Below are positions 46,081 to 55,010 of a stretch of DNA of 64,000 nt, one piece after another; the first letter of the stretch is position 1, and each line of letters starts with the position of its first letter. The notes below the pieces were generated by a model. That model ran no database searches. It saw only the letters and a list, made by a program, of their open reading frames with translations, and was not told the DNA's origin. Made by a program: the position numbers and the translations under genes. Origin of the DNA: Pseudomonas sp. DC1.2 (GTDB lineage: Bacteria; Pseudomonadota; Gammaproteobacteria; Pseudomonadales; Pseudomonadaceae). Location of the stretch: assembly GCF_034351645.1 (NCBI RefSeq), contig NZ_CP133782.1:2485001-2549000 (forward strand), read 5' to 3'.

Positions 46081-47670
46081 TTACTGTTTATTACCCGACT
46101 TGCCCAGGGCTTTAGCCACCAGTCGTTCGTAGAGTTCGGCGTAGGGTTCGACTGCCTTGCACCAGTTGAAGGGGGCTGCCATCGCCCGGCAACGCATGGC
46201 GTTCAGCAGCTCGGGAAAGGCAAATACCTTGAACGCTCGGCTCAGTGCTTCGCGGTAGCTCTCAACGGTGGATTCGTCGAACAGGAAACCGGTTACGCCA
46301 TTTTCAATGGTGTCAGCCAGGCCGCCCGTGTTGCGCGCCACCGGTAAAGAGCCGAAACGCTGGGCGTACATCTGGCTCAGACCACAGGGCTCGTAACGTG
46401 ATGGCATCAGCAGGAAATCACTGCCCGCGAACATCCGGCGAGCGTCGGTTTCGTTGAAACCGATGCGCACGCCGACTTGTCCGGGGAAGCGCAGCGCCAG
46501 TTCGCGCATGGCTTGTTCTTCTTCCGGCTCGCCACGACCGATGATCGCAATCTGCCCACCGTTGTCGACGATGAACTCAGCCACCGCCTCGGTCAGGTCC
46601 AGACCTTTCTGGTACACCAGGCGCGAAACCACGGCGAACAGTGGGCCCTCAGAGTCGCTCAGGCCAAACAGCTCACGGACGTGAGCGGCGTTGACCGCTT
46701 TGCCGTCCCAGTCACCGATGCTGAAAGGGCAGAACAGGTGGGGATCGGTCGCCGCGTCCCAGCTTTCGTCAATCCCGTTGGGAATCCCGCTGAGCAGGCC
46801 TTGCTGGGTCTTGGCGGCGAGAAAACCGTCGAGGCCGCAGCCGAAGGCCGGGGTGGTGATTTCCTGGGCGTAGGTAGCGCTGACGGTGGTGATGTGACTC
46901 GAATAAGCCATACCCGCCTTGAGGAACGACATTTTGCCGTAGAACTCCATGCCTTCCTGTTGCAGGGCATGCATCGGTATACCGAGTTCCGGGCACGAAC
47001 CGAGGCTGGTAACACCTTGGTAAGCCAGGTTGTGAATGGTGAAGAGTGTTGGGGTCCGCTGCCCACGCCAGTGCATATAAGCCGGGGCGAGACCCGCAGG
47101 CCAATCGTGGGCATGCACCAGGTCCGGGCACCAGTGGATCTGTGCGAGATTGGCGGCGATGTCCGCGGCTGCCAGACCCAAACGGGCGAAACGAATGTGG
47201 TTGTCCGGCCAGTCGCGACCGTTGTTGGCGCCGTAAGGCGAACCTTCTCGTTCGTAAAGCTCAGGACAGATCAAGACGTAAATGACCAGGCCGTCGGGCA
47301 TGTCCATACGTCCGATCTTGCACGGTGGCAGCGCCGCATGGCCGCCCAGCTCACCAATGATGTGGATCGGGTTTTCGCTGTGTAGCACTTGCGGATAACC
47401 GGGGATCAATACCCGCACGTCATGCAGGTGCGCCATGGCACGCGGCAACGCAGCCGACACATCGCCCAGGCCGCCGGTCTTCACCAGATCGGCGATCTCC
47501 GAGGTGACAAACAGCACTTTCTTTTTGTTCGGGTTTTGATGAGCTATCGGTGCCAGCGTCTTGGTGCCGGGCACGCTGATCGATTGTGTGCCTGGCGCAC
47601 TGACCGCGATCGTTTCACCGGCCTGCAGATGAGCACGCTCTCCCTGAATATCTAAAGCCGCACTGATCAT
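46081..47670 (-). CDS. glgA: glycogen synthase (GT5 glucan synthase)
   Basis: 529 residues with the ADP-glucose-binding KTGGLGDV at residues 64-71 instead of near residue 15 as in E. coli, so there is an N-terminal extension of about 49 residues (ending HQNPNKKKVLFVTSE). Other motifs are HAHDWPAGLAPAYMHW, FTIHNLAYQGV, SRLVYQKGLDLTEAVAEF and the C-terminal PSRYEPCGLSQMYAQRFGSL with the catalytic Glu. A GGGAG site precedes the ATG. First gene of the minus-strand operon; no glgC is in the window, so the source of ADP-glucose (or use of another donor) is not shown here. Confidence 0.95.
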   Translation of the reverse strand: MISAALDIQGERAHLQAGETIAVSAPGTQSISVPGTKTLAPIAHQNPNKKKVLFVTSEIADLVKTGGLGDVSAALPRAMAHLHDVRVLIPGYPQVLHSENPIHIIGELGGHAALPPCKIGRMDMPDGLVIYVLICPELYEREGSPYGANNGRDWPDNHIRFARLGLAAADIAANLAQIHWCPDLVHAHDWPAGLAPAYMHWRGQRTPTLFTIHNLAYQGVTSLGSCPELGIPMHALQQEGMEFYGKMSFLKAGMAYSSHITTVSATYAQEITTPAFGCGLDGFLAAKTQQGLLSGIPNGIDESWDAATDPHLFCPFSIGDWDGKAVNAAHVRELFGLSDSEGPLFAVVSRLVYQKGLDLTEAVAEFIVDNGGQIAIIGRGEPEEEQAMRELALRFPGQVGVRIGFNETDARRMFAGSDFLLMPSRYEPCGLSQMYAQRFGSLPVARNTGGLADTIENGVTGFLFDESTVESYREALSRAFKVFAFPELLNAMRCRAMAAPFNWCKAVEPYAELYERLVAKALGKSGNKQ

Positions 47671-48158
47671 TTGAATCTCCCGTGTTGTTGATCTAATTCA
47701 GGCCTGGCACAAACGTTTCAATTGCCAATTCCTGTGGCCTGACGCAAACGCGCTATGCATCGGTGATGCAAGCGCTGTGCAATGCGGTGAGGCAGAGTGA
47801 ATGAAGAGGCCGTTGCAAAGATTGCACCAGTCGCAGCGACCCCACCTTTCACCTGACCTGTACCCCGGAGCAAAAGTTTCGAGTTTTTTTCCACTGGTCG
47901 ACCGACCGGTTTTAACCCGCAAAAAGGAGTCTAGGCCAGAACCTAGAGCGGGGCAGGCCAAGTGATGAAATTGTTCGACAATCGATTTGCAGAGGGTACG
48001 GGCGTAAGACTTTGAGGGGGGCGCGCACCGACGAAGGGCAGGTTTATTTTTGATCGTGGGTCAAAACAGGACTGGCGGGTCACGGGAGTGTGCGCTGTGC
48101 ATCGGGGCTGCGCACTGTTGAGGTGCGTAAAGATTGACGGAGGTGCAGCGATTGACAG
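47671..48158. other. control region upstream of glgA
   Basis: About 490 bases without a convincing gene. It must hold the promoter of the glgA-treZ-malQ-treY operon. A small inverted repeat, TCTAGG/CCTAGA with a 6-base spacer, lies at 47930-47947, and a GGTCGACC palindrome near 47897. I cannot assign a regulator to either. Frames of up to 87 codons exist but look non-coding. Confidence 0.5.
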
Positions 48159-48190
48159 GCGTTCATCGCGAGCATGCTCGCGTTGAACGC
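48159..48190. repeat. 32-bp near-perfect palindrome (REP-like)
   Basis: GCGTTCA at 48159-48165 pairs with TGAACGC at 48184-48190, and in between CGCGAGCATGCTCGCG (48167-48182) is a perfect palindrome; only one T-T pair interrupts the symmetry. The core GCGAGC..GCTCGC is REP-like. It sits exactly where homology to glutathione S-transferase begins in the following gene remnant. Confidence 0.75.
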
Positions 48191-48604
48191 TCACTTGGCG
48201 ACGACTATCTCGATCACCAGCACGTCGGTAACCCGCTGATTCCTCGCGACGGTCCTGCCCGCTGGCGTCGTCTGACCCTGGCCTCACTGGCCGATGGGAT
48301 CATGGATGCAGCGGTGATGATTCGTTACGAACAAGCGCTGCGCGCCCCGGAGAAACAATGGCAACAGTGGCTTGATGCCCAGCGCGACAAAATCCGCCGC
48401 GTCCTGGCGCTGTTCGAAGCCGAGGCGATAGCCGAGCTGAGCAGCCATTTTGACGTGGCGGCGATCAGTGTGGCCTGTGCCTTGGGTTATCTGGATTTAC
48501 GTCATGCCGATTTGGCATGGCGCGAGGTCAATCCGACACTGGCTGCGTGGTTTTCCGAGGTGAGTCAGCGGCCCTCGATGTTGGCGACGGTACCCAGGAT
48601 TTAA
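48191..48604 (+). pseudogene. glutathione S-transferase remnant, N-terminal domain lost
   Basis: The frame is open from 48134 to 48604, but only the part from about 48200 (SLGDDYLDHQHVGNPLIPRD) is GST-like. It then continues through LADGIMDAAVMIRYEQALRA, AQRDKIRRVLALFEAEAIAE, HFDVAAISVACALGYLDLRH and WFSEVSQRPSMLATVP. This is the all-helical C-terminal GST domain complete to its end. The thioredoxin-fold N-terminal domain of about 75 residues, which binds glutathione, is absent, and the join lies at the 32-bp palindrome. A deletion through the repeat is the simplest explanation. A short protein could still be made from 48134 but could not be a normal GST. Confidence 0.8.
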
Positions 48605-48807
48605 ACTTCACAGGCGGTACTCACCTTTTAGCCTTCGACAGCGATCCGACTTAACGGACACGTCCTACACCAAATATCGATTTGCCTGACTGCGCCCCTC
48701 TCTCGATCCACGCACAGTCCTATGCCTCCATCAAGGCATAGGGCTAAGGGAATGTTCAGCGCCGTTAATCTGCAGGTTGTCCGATTCAAGTTCGAAGGGT
48801 GGCGTCC

Positions 48808-51800
48808 ATGACGTCACCCGCCAACCTCGCCGCCGCCGCAGCCTCCAAGACGCCCTTCGGCTCGCTCGGTGCCTGCCCATTGCGCCAAACCCACGTGCAA
48901 CTTCTACCCTTGCGCTACGCACTGGTAGAAGAAACCGTCGATCCGAGTGCTGATCTGAAATTGCCCTACGCCCTTCAAACCCGGCCGCTGGGCATTCGTA
49001 TGCTGCGCGATGGCTGGCTGTACGTGATCGACAGCGTCACCGGCCACCTGAACGAGTATCGGGTGCTCAACGGACTGGTCAGCGCCTTGCTGCACAAGGG
49101 CGCCAAGGTCGATGGCGATCAGCGAACGGCCATCGAGGAGCGCCCGGCGCTGATTTTTTCAAGGCGCAGCACCTTGCACGTCAGTTTCGCCGAGGTGCAG
49201 TGGACCGCCGCCAAATGCGCGCAAGTGATCGACAGCCGCGAGGAGCGCGAGCACTTTATGCAGGCCGTCGATCTTGGCCCGGTGAACTGCGAAACCGGTG
49301 GCGAGCATTTGCTGACGGTCGCGCAAGGCAAGCAGTGGCTGGCAGAAATTGCGACGGTCCCGGCGCAGCAGGCTCAAGCCGAAAAAGAGCGCGCCGAGCT
49401 GCAAGCCAACTCGCCACCGGACGCCGTTCTATTGCCGACGGTACACGTCAACAATGCCCCCGAGCACGAACGCGAACCGTACCTGTGGGAGCAGCCGCGA
49501 CGCTTTCGCGAGGCGCACATCGGCGAGTTTCTCGGACGGGTGCGCCCGGCGTATCAGGACGACACGCTGTTCCTGGTGGTCCAGGATGACCTCGGTGTGT
49601 TGCGCGACCTGGCCGACTATCAAAACACCGTGGTCGGTTGGGTCGACGCCTGGAGCAATGCCGGGCACAACGAGCGTAATTATTTGCTGGCGTGCTACAT
49701 CGAATCCCTGAGCCAGCTCAGCCCGGCGGATGTTGAAAAACTGGGCGAAGTCAGCGACGACCCGGCGGTCAATGCCCTGCTTGTCGATCTGCAACAGTTG
49801 CCTGAGCCCACTCAGGAACGCACACGCAACGCCTTGCTGGATTACCTGAACAAGGGCGGCAAGGTCGAGCCAGCGGACGCCCCGGTGTCGCCGCAGTTGG
49901 AGCAAATGCGCCGCGAAGCCGTAGACAAGGCGTATGAAATGCAGCGCTTCGACGGCATAGCACCTGACATAACGGCCTACCGCCGTGCCAGTGATGACGC
50001 GGACCTCCATTACTACACACGTCAGCATTTCGCGGTTGCCCCCGACGATTTCGTCGAGCGCCACGTGCAAACCCTGGTCAACCTCGGCAAGGAGAACAAC
50101 CAGCGCATCCGGGACCTGCTCGACGGTCCCGTGCTCAGCGGCAAGCGCGGGGTCAACGATTTCATCGACCGCTCGGCCATGGACAGTGAGCTGTTTCAGC
50201 ACCGGGCCGACCTCGGTCGCTGGAATCGCCTGCTTGAGCGCATCACCGACGACCGCACAACGCTGGTGTGTGCCGGTCGCTACCACCGCTCGGCCTGGTA
50301 CTACGACGCGCAAGAACCCACACAACTGGGCCAGGCTTTCAGTGCCGAATACGCCTGCCTCAACGACATTTGCCGCAGCGATCACGCAAGCAAGACAATG
50401 CTCGACTACCTGGAACAGCACCCGGAATTGACCCGGCCGCTGTTCTACACCTTGCCGTTGCGCCTGCAACCGGAACAGGCCGCGAAGTACACCACGTTGT
50501 TCAACGCGGGCATGGGCGTGTTCAACAACTTGCCGTACTGGTTGGCCGAGTTGAAGGCCATCGAACAACCGCAGTTGCCGGCCCTCGACGACTTGCCCGA
50601 GCACACCCGAGCCGTCGCTGACGCCGTCCAGCACAGTTACAGCCCGGCGCTGAACCTGGGCCTGAGCCAGACGCTGGAAGGGTTCGACCTGGCGGGCGAA
50701 AAAATCCCCGACCTCGACGAGCTGTTCCGCCGCCTGCCCAAAGCGCTGCACATGCGGCTGCTCGATGCGGCAAAAACCACCGGTGTGACGTTCACCGTCG
50801 CCACGCCGGCAGAACACACGGCGCTGCAAGCCAACCTCAAGGAAATACTCAGTGAGCGCGACTACCTCAAAACCCTGACCCGTGAACGCAACCAGATCAA
50901 CCACAACAAAAACCGCCAAGGACACAAAACGCCACGGGCAGTGGAACTGCAGGGTGAGATCGTTCAGGTACGCACGCAATTAACGCAACTGGAGGGCCGA
51001 CTGGCGGGGGCATTGAGCCCGATTGCGGAACTGCCGGATCAGTCGGTGCGGCTTTACGGCGCGACACAGGCACGGGCGGGGGTGACGCTGGTGTTTCCTC
51101 CGGCGCAGCAGATGGACGTGCGCAGCTTGCTGAAAAGTATTCGGTTTGGCGTGGAAGCGGTGCCGAATGGGCGTTTGATTAAAAGCGAGGGGATGGGGTT
51201 GTTGGTGTTTTTGGTGCAGGGGGTGAATTTGGTTTCGGTCATCAGGGAATTGACCAACCAATCCAAGAACAAGCGAATATGGATGCCGTTGGCCAATGCA
51301 TTGGCTGCTACTGGGGCGGCGGGATTCACTGCGGCTCAGAGTCTGGCTGATACAGCTTTGAAGGCGCGTAGCGCGGAGCTGGTTGCGGGACTTCAGCGTC
51401 ACGCTTTGCAGAATGTGCATGTGCAGATGGGGAAAATGCATGTTGGATTGGGCGGATTTACCTATTTTTTGGGGCTTATTGCTTCGTTATTAAGCTTGAA
51501 TAACCAACTCAAGAATTGGCAGCAGGCAACACGCAGCGGAAATAGCTCGGCACAGCGCAGCGCAGCGCTGGCCGCAACGGGGGCAGGAGGTATGACAACT
51601 GTTAATGCTTACGGCCTAAACCATACCGTCCACGCGGGGATCAAAGTTTTGACTGCGCGGAACACTGAAGCACGAATAGCTGCGTGGGCCGCCGCGGGGA
51701 CACGTCTGTCGACGGTGTTCTTCCGGTTCAATTTGGCTGGGGCGCTGTTCACCGTACTGGAACTGGGGGGCACCTGGCTTTACAACCGCTACAACATCAG

Positions 51801-52440
51801 CGCCCACGACAAATGGCTTAAAACCACGCCATGGAGCCTGGACGTCGAGGAGCGTGGTGACCATACGCTGGATGAATACAAAAATTATCTGACGTATTTG
51901 CTTCATGCTCCGTATGTCCAGTTGGGTCCAAACGAACATGACTCGTGGCTGAAAAATCTGCTGTTAAAGGCCAAACCCAAAGACATCCATCTGGTGTTGC
52001 CAGGGCTCACGCTCAATGATTTTCAGCCGCCATTAACCGGTCAACCAGTCCGGCGCCTGGGGATCGGCGCTCACCGCATTTCCATTCCGCTTCACAGTCG
52101 CGGCACGCCGCGAGAACGCAAGGACGTCATCAGCGATGAAGTCGCGAACAGCCTGCGCGTCGTAGAAACAGGCCCCGATCGGTTGGTGCTATGCCTGCAA
52201 TACCCGCTGAGTCCTGATAACGAATTTACGCCTGCCTCCGAAACACTGGAATTGACGGTCTGCCTACAGACCCTGAACGCCAACGGCGAGTGGATTTCTC
52301 GCAATCGCGTTCTTCACGTCAATCCCCGAGGTGATGGTCATTTCCCGGCGCTGAATGCCAAACCTATCAACGAGCGTCCCCCCATGTTGTTGGTTGAAAC
52401 TCACCTACTCGAGCTGGCCGACCATGCCCACCAAGGCTGA
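48808..52440 (+). CDS. VasX-like (BTH_I2691-type) T6SS effector
   Basis: 1210 residues from ATG 48808 (MTSPANLAAAAASK), with AAGGGTGG upstream; a GTG lies three codons earlier. The N-terminus (PFGSLGACPLRQTHVQLLPL, RPLGIRMLRDGWLYVIDSVT) matches what I know as the toxin VasX N-terminal region, found on type VI secretion effectors. Several hydrophobic helices occur between about residues 795 and 1000 (GLLVFLVQGVNLVSVI, HVGLGGFTYFLGLIASLLSL, NLAGALFTVLELGGTWLYNR), consistent with a membrane-active toxin. The last 110 residues form a soluble module that is duplicated at 53551-53886. No vgrG, PAAR or T6SS structural gene is in the window, so it would be an orphan effector locus. Confidence 0.85.
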   Translation: MTSPANLAAAAASKTPFGSLGACPLRQTHVQLLPLRYALVEETVDPSADLKLPYALQTRPLGIRMLRDGWLYVIDSVTGHLNEYRVLNGLVSALLHKGAKVDGDQRTAIEERPALIFSRRSTLHVSFAEVQWTAAKCAQVIDSREEREHFMQAVDLGPVNCETGGEHLLTVAQGKQWLAEIATVPAQQAQAEKERAELQANSPPDAVLLPTVHVNNAPEHEREPYLWEQPRRFREAHIGEFLGRVRPAYQDDTLFLVVQDDLGVLRDLADYQNTVVGWVDAWSNAGHNERNYLLACYIESLSQLSPADVEKLGEVSDDPAVNALLVDLQQLPEPTQERTRNALLDYLNKGGKVEPADAPVSPQLEQMRREAVDKAYEMQRFDGIAPDITAYRRASDDADLHYYTRQHFAVAPDDFVERHVQTLVNLGKENNQRIRDLLDGPVLSGKRGVNDFIDRSAMDSELFQHRADLGRWNRLLERITDDRTTLVCAGRYHRSAWYYDAQEPTQLGQAFSAEYACLNDICRSDHASKTMLDYLEQHPELTRPLFYTLPLRLQPEQAAKYTTLFNAGMGVFNNLPYWLAELKAIEQPQLPALDDLPEHTRAVADAVQHSYSPALNLGLSQTLEGFDLAGEKIPDLDELFRRLPKALHMRLLDAAKTTGVTFTVATPAEHTALQANLKEILSERDYLKTLTRERNQINHNKNRQGHKTPRAVELQGEIVQVRTQLTQLEGRLAGALSPIAELPDQSVRLYGATQARAGVTLVFPPAQQMDVRSLLKSIRFGVEAVPNGRLIKSEGMGLLVFLVQGVNLVSVIRELTNQSKNKRIWMPLANALAATGAAGFTAAQSLADTALKARSAELVAGLQRHALQNVHVQMGKMHVGLGGFTYFLGLIASLLSLNNQLKNWQQATRSGNSSAQRSAALAATGAGGMTTVNAYGLNHTVHAGIKVLTARNTEARIAAWAAAGTRLSTVFFRFNLAGALFTVLELGGTWLYNRYNISAHDKWLKTTPWSLDVEERGDHTLDEYKNYLTYLLHAPYVQLGPNEHDSWLKNLLLKAKPKDIHLVLPGLTLNDFQPPLTGQPVRRLGIGAHRISIPLHSRGTPRERKDVISDEVANSLRVVETGPDRLVLCLQYPLSPDNEFTPASETLELTVCLQTLNANGEWISRNRVLHVNPRGDGHFPALNAKPINERPPMLLVETHLLELADHAHQG

Positions 52441-53554
52441 TAGCGCCCTGCCTACCCCGCACCTTGGGCAATCGCGCAAGGCGGGGGATCTCGAGCTTTT
52501 TCCCAGTGGCAGGATCACTTATCTGGCGCCTTTGCCGTTGCCGACACCGATGCCGCCGCAAGGCCCGCATATTGGGGAATTAAATGAGGTGGTTATGGAC
52601 TTCGGATTGGGGTGGCCGCAGATATTTTCATGGCAGGTCATATTAGGTTTGCCATTCAGTGGCACCTTCATGGTTATGTTTCTATTCCCGCTAATTGCCG
52701 GCGTCATGTTCTTTTTATTCGGGATGGGCTGGGACGACATTTCTCATGCTATAGCAGGCGTTTTCAATGAGGCCTACGGGGTAGGCTTATTAGGTGGCTT
52801 TTTAACGCTACTCATCGGCCTCTGCACCTGGCACCACAACCACAAAAAACGCCTCCAAATCATCCCCACCCGCTTCAACCGTCAACGCCGTGAAGTCTGC
52901 TTTATGCCCGAAGGCGTCACCGAACCGCTCTTCGTTCCCTGGGAGTCGCTCTCGGCCTGGGTCATCGAAGCCCAAGGCGTCACCCAATACGGCATCCAGC
53001 GCCAATACGGCATGGGCATCGGTTTCCAGCATGGCGAGACCCTGACCAGCGTCGAGTTTCCCTGCTTCGGCCTGTCCATCGCCATCAGCCATTGGGAAGC
53101 GATCCGTGGCTACATGGAGTACGAAATCCACGACCTCAAATCCATCCAGGACCCGCTAGACCTGCAAGGCCCCGACGATCCACCCCACGAAGGCCTGCAC
53201 ACCTTTCACAACGCCCGCGCTCGCATGCACCAGCAAATCCGTGACGGCTCACGCAACCGGATTTCGGGATTTTTCTGGTACCTGTACCACGTGATGACGC
53301 TGTGGACGATTCCCAACCACCTCACCGAATGGGAAGTCCGCCGAATCCAGAAACTGGGCCCGCAGACCATGCCCGAAGTCATGCAGCACTGGTCCGCACC
53401 GCTGCCGAAGGAACAATGGGCCAAGCCAAGCGAAGAGCTGCTGCGCATGAGCGAACAGGTCCGGACCCTGCACAAACGTCAACCGCGCCGGCCGATTACC
53501 GAGATTTTTGCTGAAGTACAGCGATTGAACCCCGACAACAAACAACGCGCATGA
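52424..53554 (+). CDS. membrane partner of the T6SS effector, candidate immunity protein
   Basis: 376 residues from ATG 52424 (MPTKADSALPTPHLGQSRKA), overlapping the effector by 17 bases. A proline-rich N-terminus (YLAPLPLPTPMPPQGPHIGE) is followed by two hydrophobic segments (FMVMFLFPLIAGVMFFLFGM and GVGLLGGFLTLLIGLCTW) and a soluble C-terminal domain (TRFNRQRREVCFMPEG, YGIQRQYGMGIGFQHGETL). It resembles the DUF6708-like proteins I recall next to such effectors, but I am not certain of the family. Membrane immunity proteins are usual for pore-forming toxins, so immunity is a reasonable inference. Confidence 0.75.
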   Translation: MPTKADSALPTPHLGQSRKAGDLELFPSGRITYLAPLPLPTPMPPQGPHIGELNEVVMDFGLGWPQIFSWQVILGLPFSGTFMVMFLFPLIAGVMFFLFGMGWDDISHAIAGVFNEAYGVGLLGGFLTLLIGLCTWHHNHKKRLQIIPTRFNRQRREVCFMPEGVTEPLFVPWESLSAWVIEAQGVTQYGIQRQYGMGIGFQHGETLTSVEFPCFGLSIAISHWEAIRGYMEYEIHDLKSIQDPLDLQGPDDPPHEGLHTFHNARARMHQQIRDGSRNRISGFFWYLYHVMTLWTIPNHLTEWEVRRIQKLGPQTMPEVMQHWSAPLPKEQWAKPSEELLRMSEQVRTLHKRQPRRPITEIFAEVQRLNPDNKQRA

Positions 53555-53886
53555 AACTAAGCGAACGCAAGGGTGTAGTCAGTGCTGAAGTGGCAGACAG
53601 CCTGCAAGTCGTGCAGGCATCCCCACTGATTTTATGCCTGCACTCTCCACTGAACCGTAATGCGCCAATGGCCCCCGCGGTCGAGACACTGGAACTGGCG
53701 GTGTGCGTGCAAGTATTGAATGCCCAAGGACAGTGGATCTCCCGCACCCACATCATTCACCTTAATCCTCGAGGTGAAGGCCGCTTTCCTTCGCTGCCGC
53801 GCAACACGGTCACCGAGCATCCTCCGGTGTTGCTGGTTGAAACCCATTTGCTGGAGACGGTCGACCATGCGCAACAACCTGGATAA
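53551..53886 (+). CDS. orphan copy of the effector C-terminal module
   Basis: 111 residues starting in an ATGA overlap with the preceding stop. From residue 5 it matches the last 105 residues of the effector: ERKGVVSAEVADSLQVV against ERKDVISDEVANSLRVV, ETLELAVCVQVLNAQGQWIS against ETLELTVCLQTLNANGEWIS, and PPVLLVETHLLE against PPMLLVETHLLE. It is a truncated tandem duplicate, without the toxin body. It may still be translated through coupling; whether it does anything (for example neutralising or exchanging the effector tail) is unknown. Confidence 0.8.
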   Translation: MKLSERKGVVSAEVADSLQVVQASPLILCLHSPLNRNAPMAPAVETLELAVCVQVLNAQGQWISRTHIIHLNPRGEGRFPSLPRNTVTEHPPVLLVETHLLETVDHAQQPG

Positions 53887-54031
53887 CCCCGTGCCGGCGC
53901 CGCACCTTGAGCAATCGCGCAAAGCAGGGGATATAGAATCCTTTTCCAGCGGGAAGATTACCTACCTCGCCCCGTTGCCGCTGCCTACGCCGATGCCGCC
54001 TAGTGGTCCTCATATCGGGGAGTTGAATTAG
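53867..54031 (+). CDS. orphan copy of the partner-protein N-terminus
   Basis: 54 residues (MRNNLDNPVPAPHLEQSRKA to PHIGELN) matching the first 54 residues of the 376-residue partner protein, and ending with TAG exactly where the partner goes on into its membrane part (GELN-EVVMDFG). It overlaps the preceding ORF by 20 bases just as the full-length partner overlaps the effector. Together these two fragments reproduce the effector/partner junction as a second, truncated copy. Confidence 0.7.
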   Translation: MRNNLDNPVPAPHLEQSRKAGDIESFSSGKITYLAPLPLPTPMPPSGPHIGELN

Positions 54032-54043
54032 TTGACCACTAGA

Positions 54044-54997
54044 TTATTTCAGCGAACGAATGGGGGTTCCCGCCGCCCAAGCCTGAATATCCTCGATCAT
54101 TTGCGAAAAAAGCTGCTGATAATTTTGTCGGCTGACATACCCGACATGCGGCGTTGCCAATACGTTGTCCAGCGTTCTGAATGGGTGATGTTCGGGTAAG
54201 GGCTCGTGTTCGAAGACATCCAGCGCCGCTCCCGCCAGACGATTTTTCTGTAACGCTTTGATCAGCGCCGCTTCATCGACAATCGGCCCGCGTGCGGTGT
54301 TGATCAGCCAGGCGGTGGGTTTCATCCAGTCCAGCGCTTGGGCGTCGACGAGGCCCCGGCTGCGCTCGCTGAGCACCAGATGAATCGACAGCACGTCGGC
54401 CTGCTCGAACAATTGCTGCTTGCTGACATAGGTCACGCCTGCCTCGGCCGCCCGTTCGGGGGTGAGGTTTTCGCTCCAGGCAATCACCTGCATGCCGAAC
54501 ACCTGCCCGAACTGGGCGACGCGCTTGCCAATACTGCCTAGGCCTAGAATCGCCAGGGTCTTGCCGTGCAGGTCACCGCCCAGACCTTGCTGCCACAGGC
54601 CAGCACGCAACGAATTGGCTTCTTTCAGCAGATTGCGGGTCGCGGCCATGATCAGCGCCCACGTCAGTTCGGGGGCCGCCTGTTTATAGCTGTCGGTGCC
54701 GCAGACCTGAATACCCAGTGCCGTCGCCGCCTTGAGGTCCAGCGCTGCGTTGCGCAGGCCGCCGGTGACCAGCAACTTCAGTTTGGGCAGTCGGCGCAGT
54801 AAGTCTTCGTCGAACAGCGTGCGCTCACGCATCACGCAGATCACCTCGAACGGCGCGAACCGCTCTGCCAGGGTGGAATTGTCGCTGGGGTAGTCATGAA
54901 TAAAACTGACGTCGCCGATGCTGTCCAGCGCCGACCAGTCCACCACGCCGCGGGCCACGTCCTGCCAGTCATCGATCACCGCAATCTGCACCGCCAT
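54044..54997 (-). CDS. D-2-hydroxyacid dehydrogenase family protein
   Basis: 317 residues. The NAD-binding motif is LAILGLGSIGKRVAQFGQ; catalytic residues are R in INTARGPIVDE, E in DVFEHEPLPEHHP and H in ATPHVGYVSRQNYQQ. The family includes phosphoglycerate, glyoxylate and lactate dehydrogenases; with no C-terminal ACT domain it is not a SerA-type enzyme, and the substrate cannot be fixed. TGAGGTAAGGCTG gives the ribosome site. It lies 13 bases after the stop of the hydrolase gene on the same strand, so the two are probably one transcript. Confidence 0.92.
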   Translation of the reverse strand: MAVQIAVIDDWQDVARGVVDWSALDSIGDVSFIHDYPSDNSTLAERFAPFEVICVMRERTLFDEDLLRRLPKLKLLVTGGLRNAALDLKAATALGIQVCGTDSYKQAAPELTWALIMAATRNLLKEANSLRAGLWQQGLGGDLHGKTLAILGLGSIGKRVAQFGQVFGMQVIAWSENLTPERAAEAGVTYVSKQQLFEQADVLSIHLVLSERSRGLVDAQALDWMKPTAWLINTARGPIVDEAALIKALQKNRLAGAALDVFEHEPLPEHHPFRTLDNVLATPHVGYVSRQNYQQLFSQMIEDIQAWAAGTPIRSLK

Positions 54998-55010
54998 CAG
55001 CCTTACCTCA

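Noticed and set aside
47698..47961. 87-codon minus-strand frame upstream of glgA
   Set aside because: No ribosome site or protein-like composition; lies in the expected promoter region.
49429..50979. 516-codon minus-strand frame inside the T6SS effector gene
   Set aside because: Shadow frame; the plus-strand frame has the recognised N-terminal region and continues without break.
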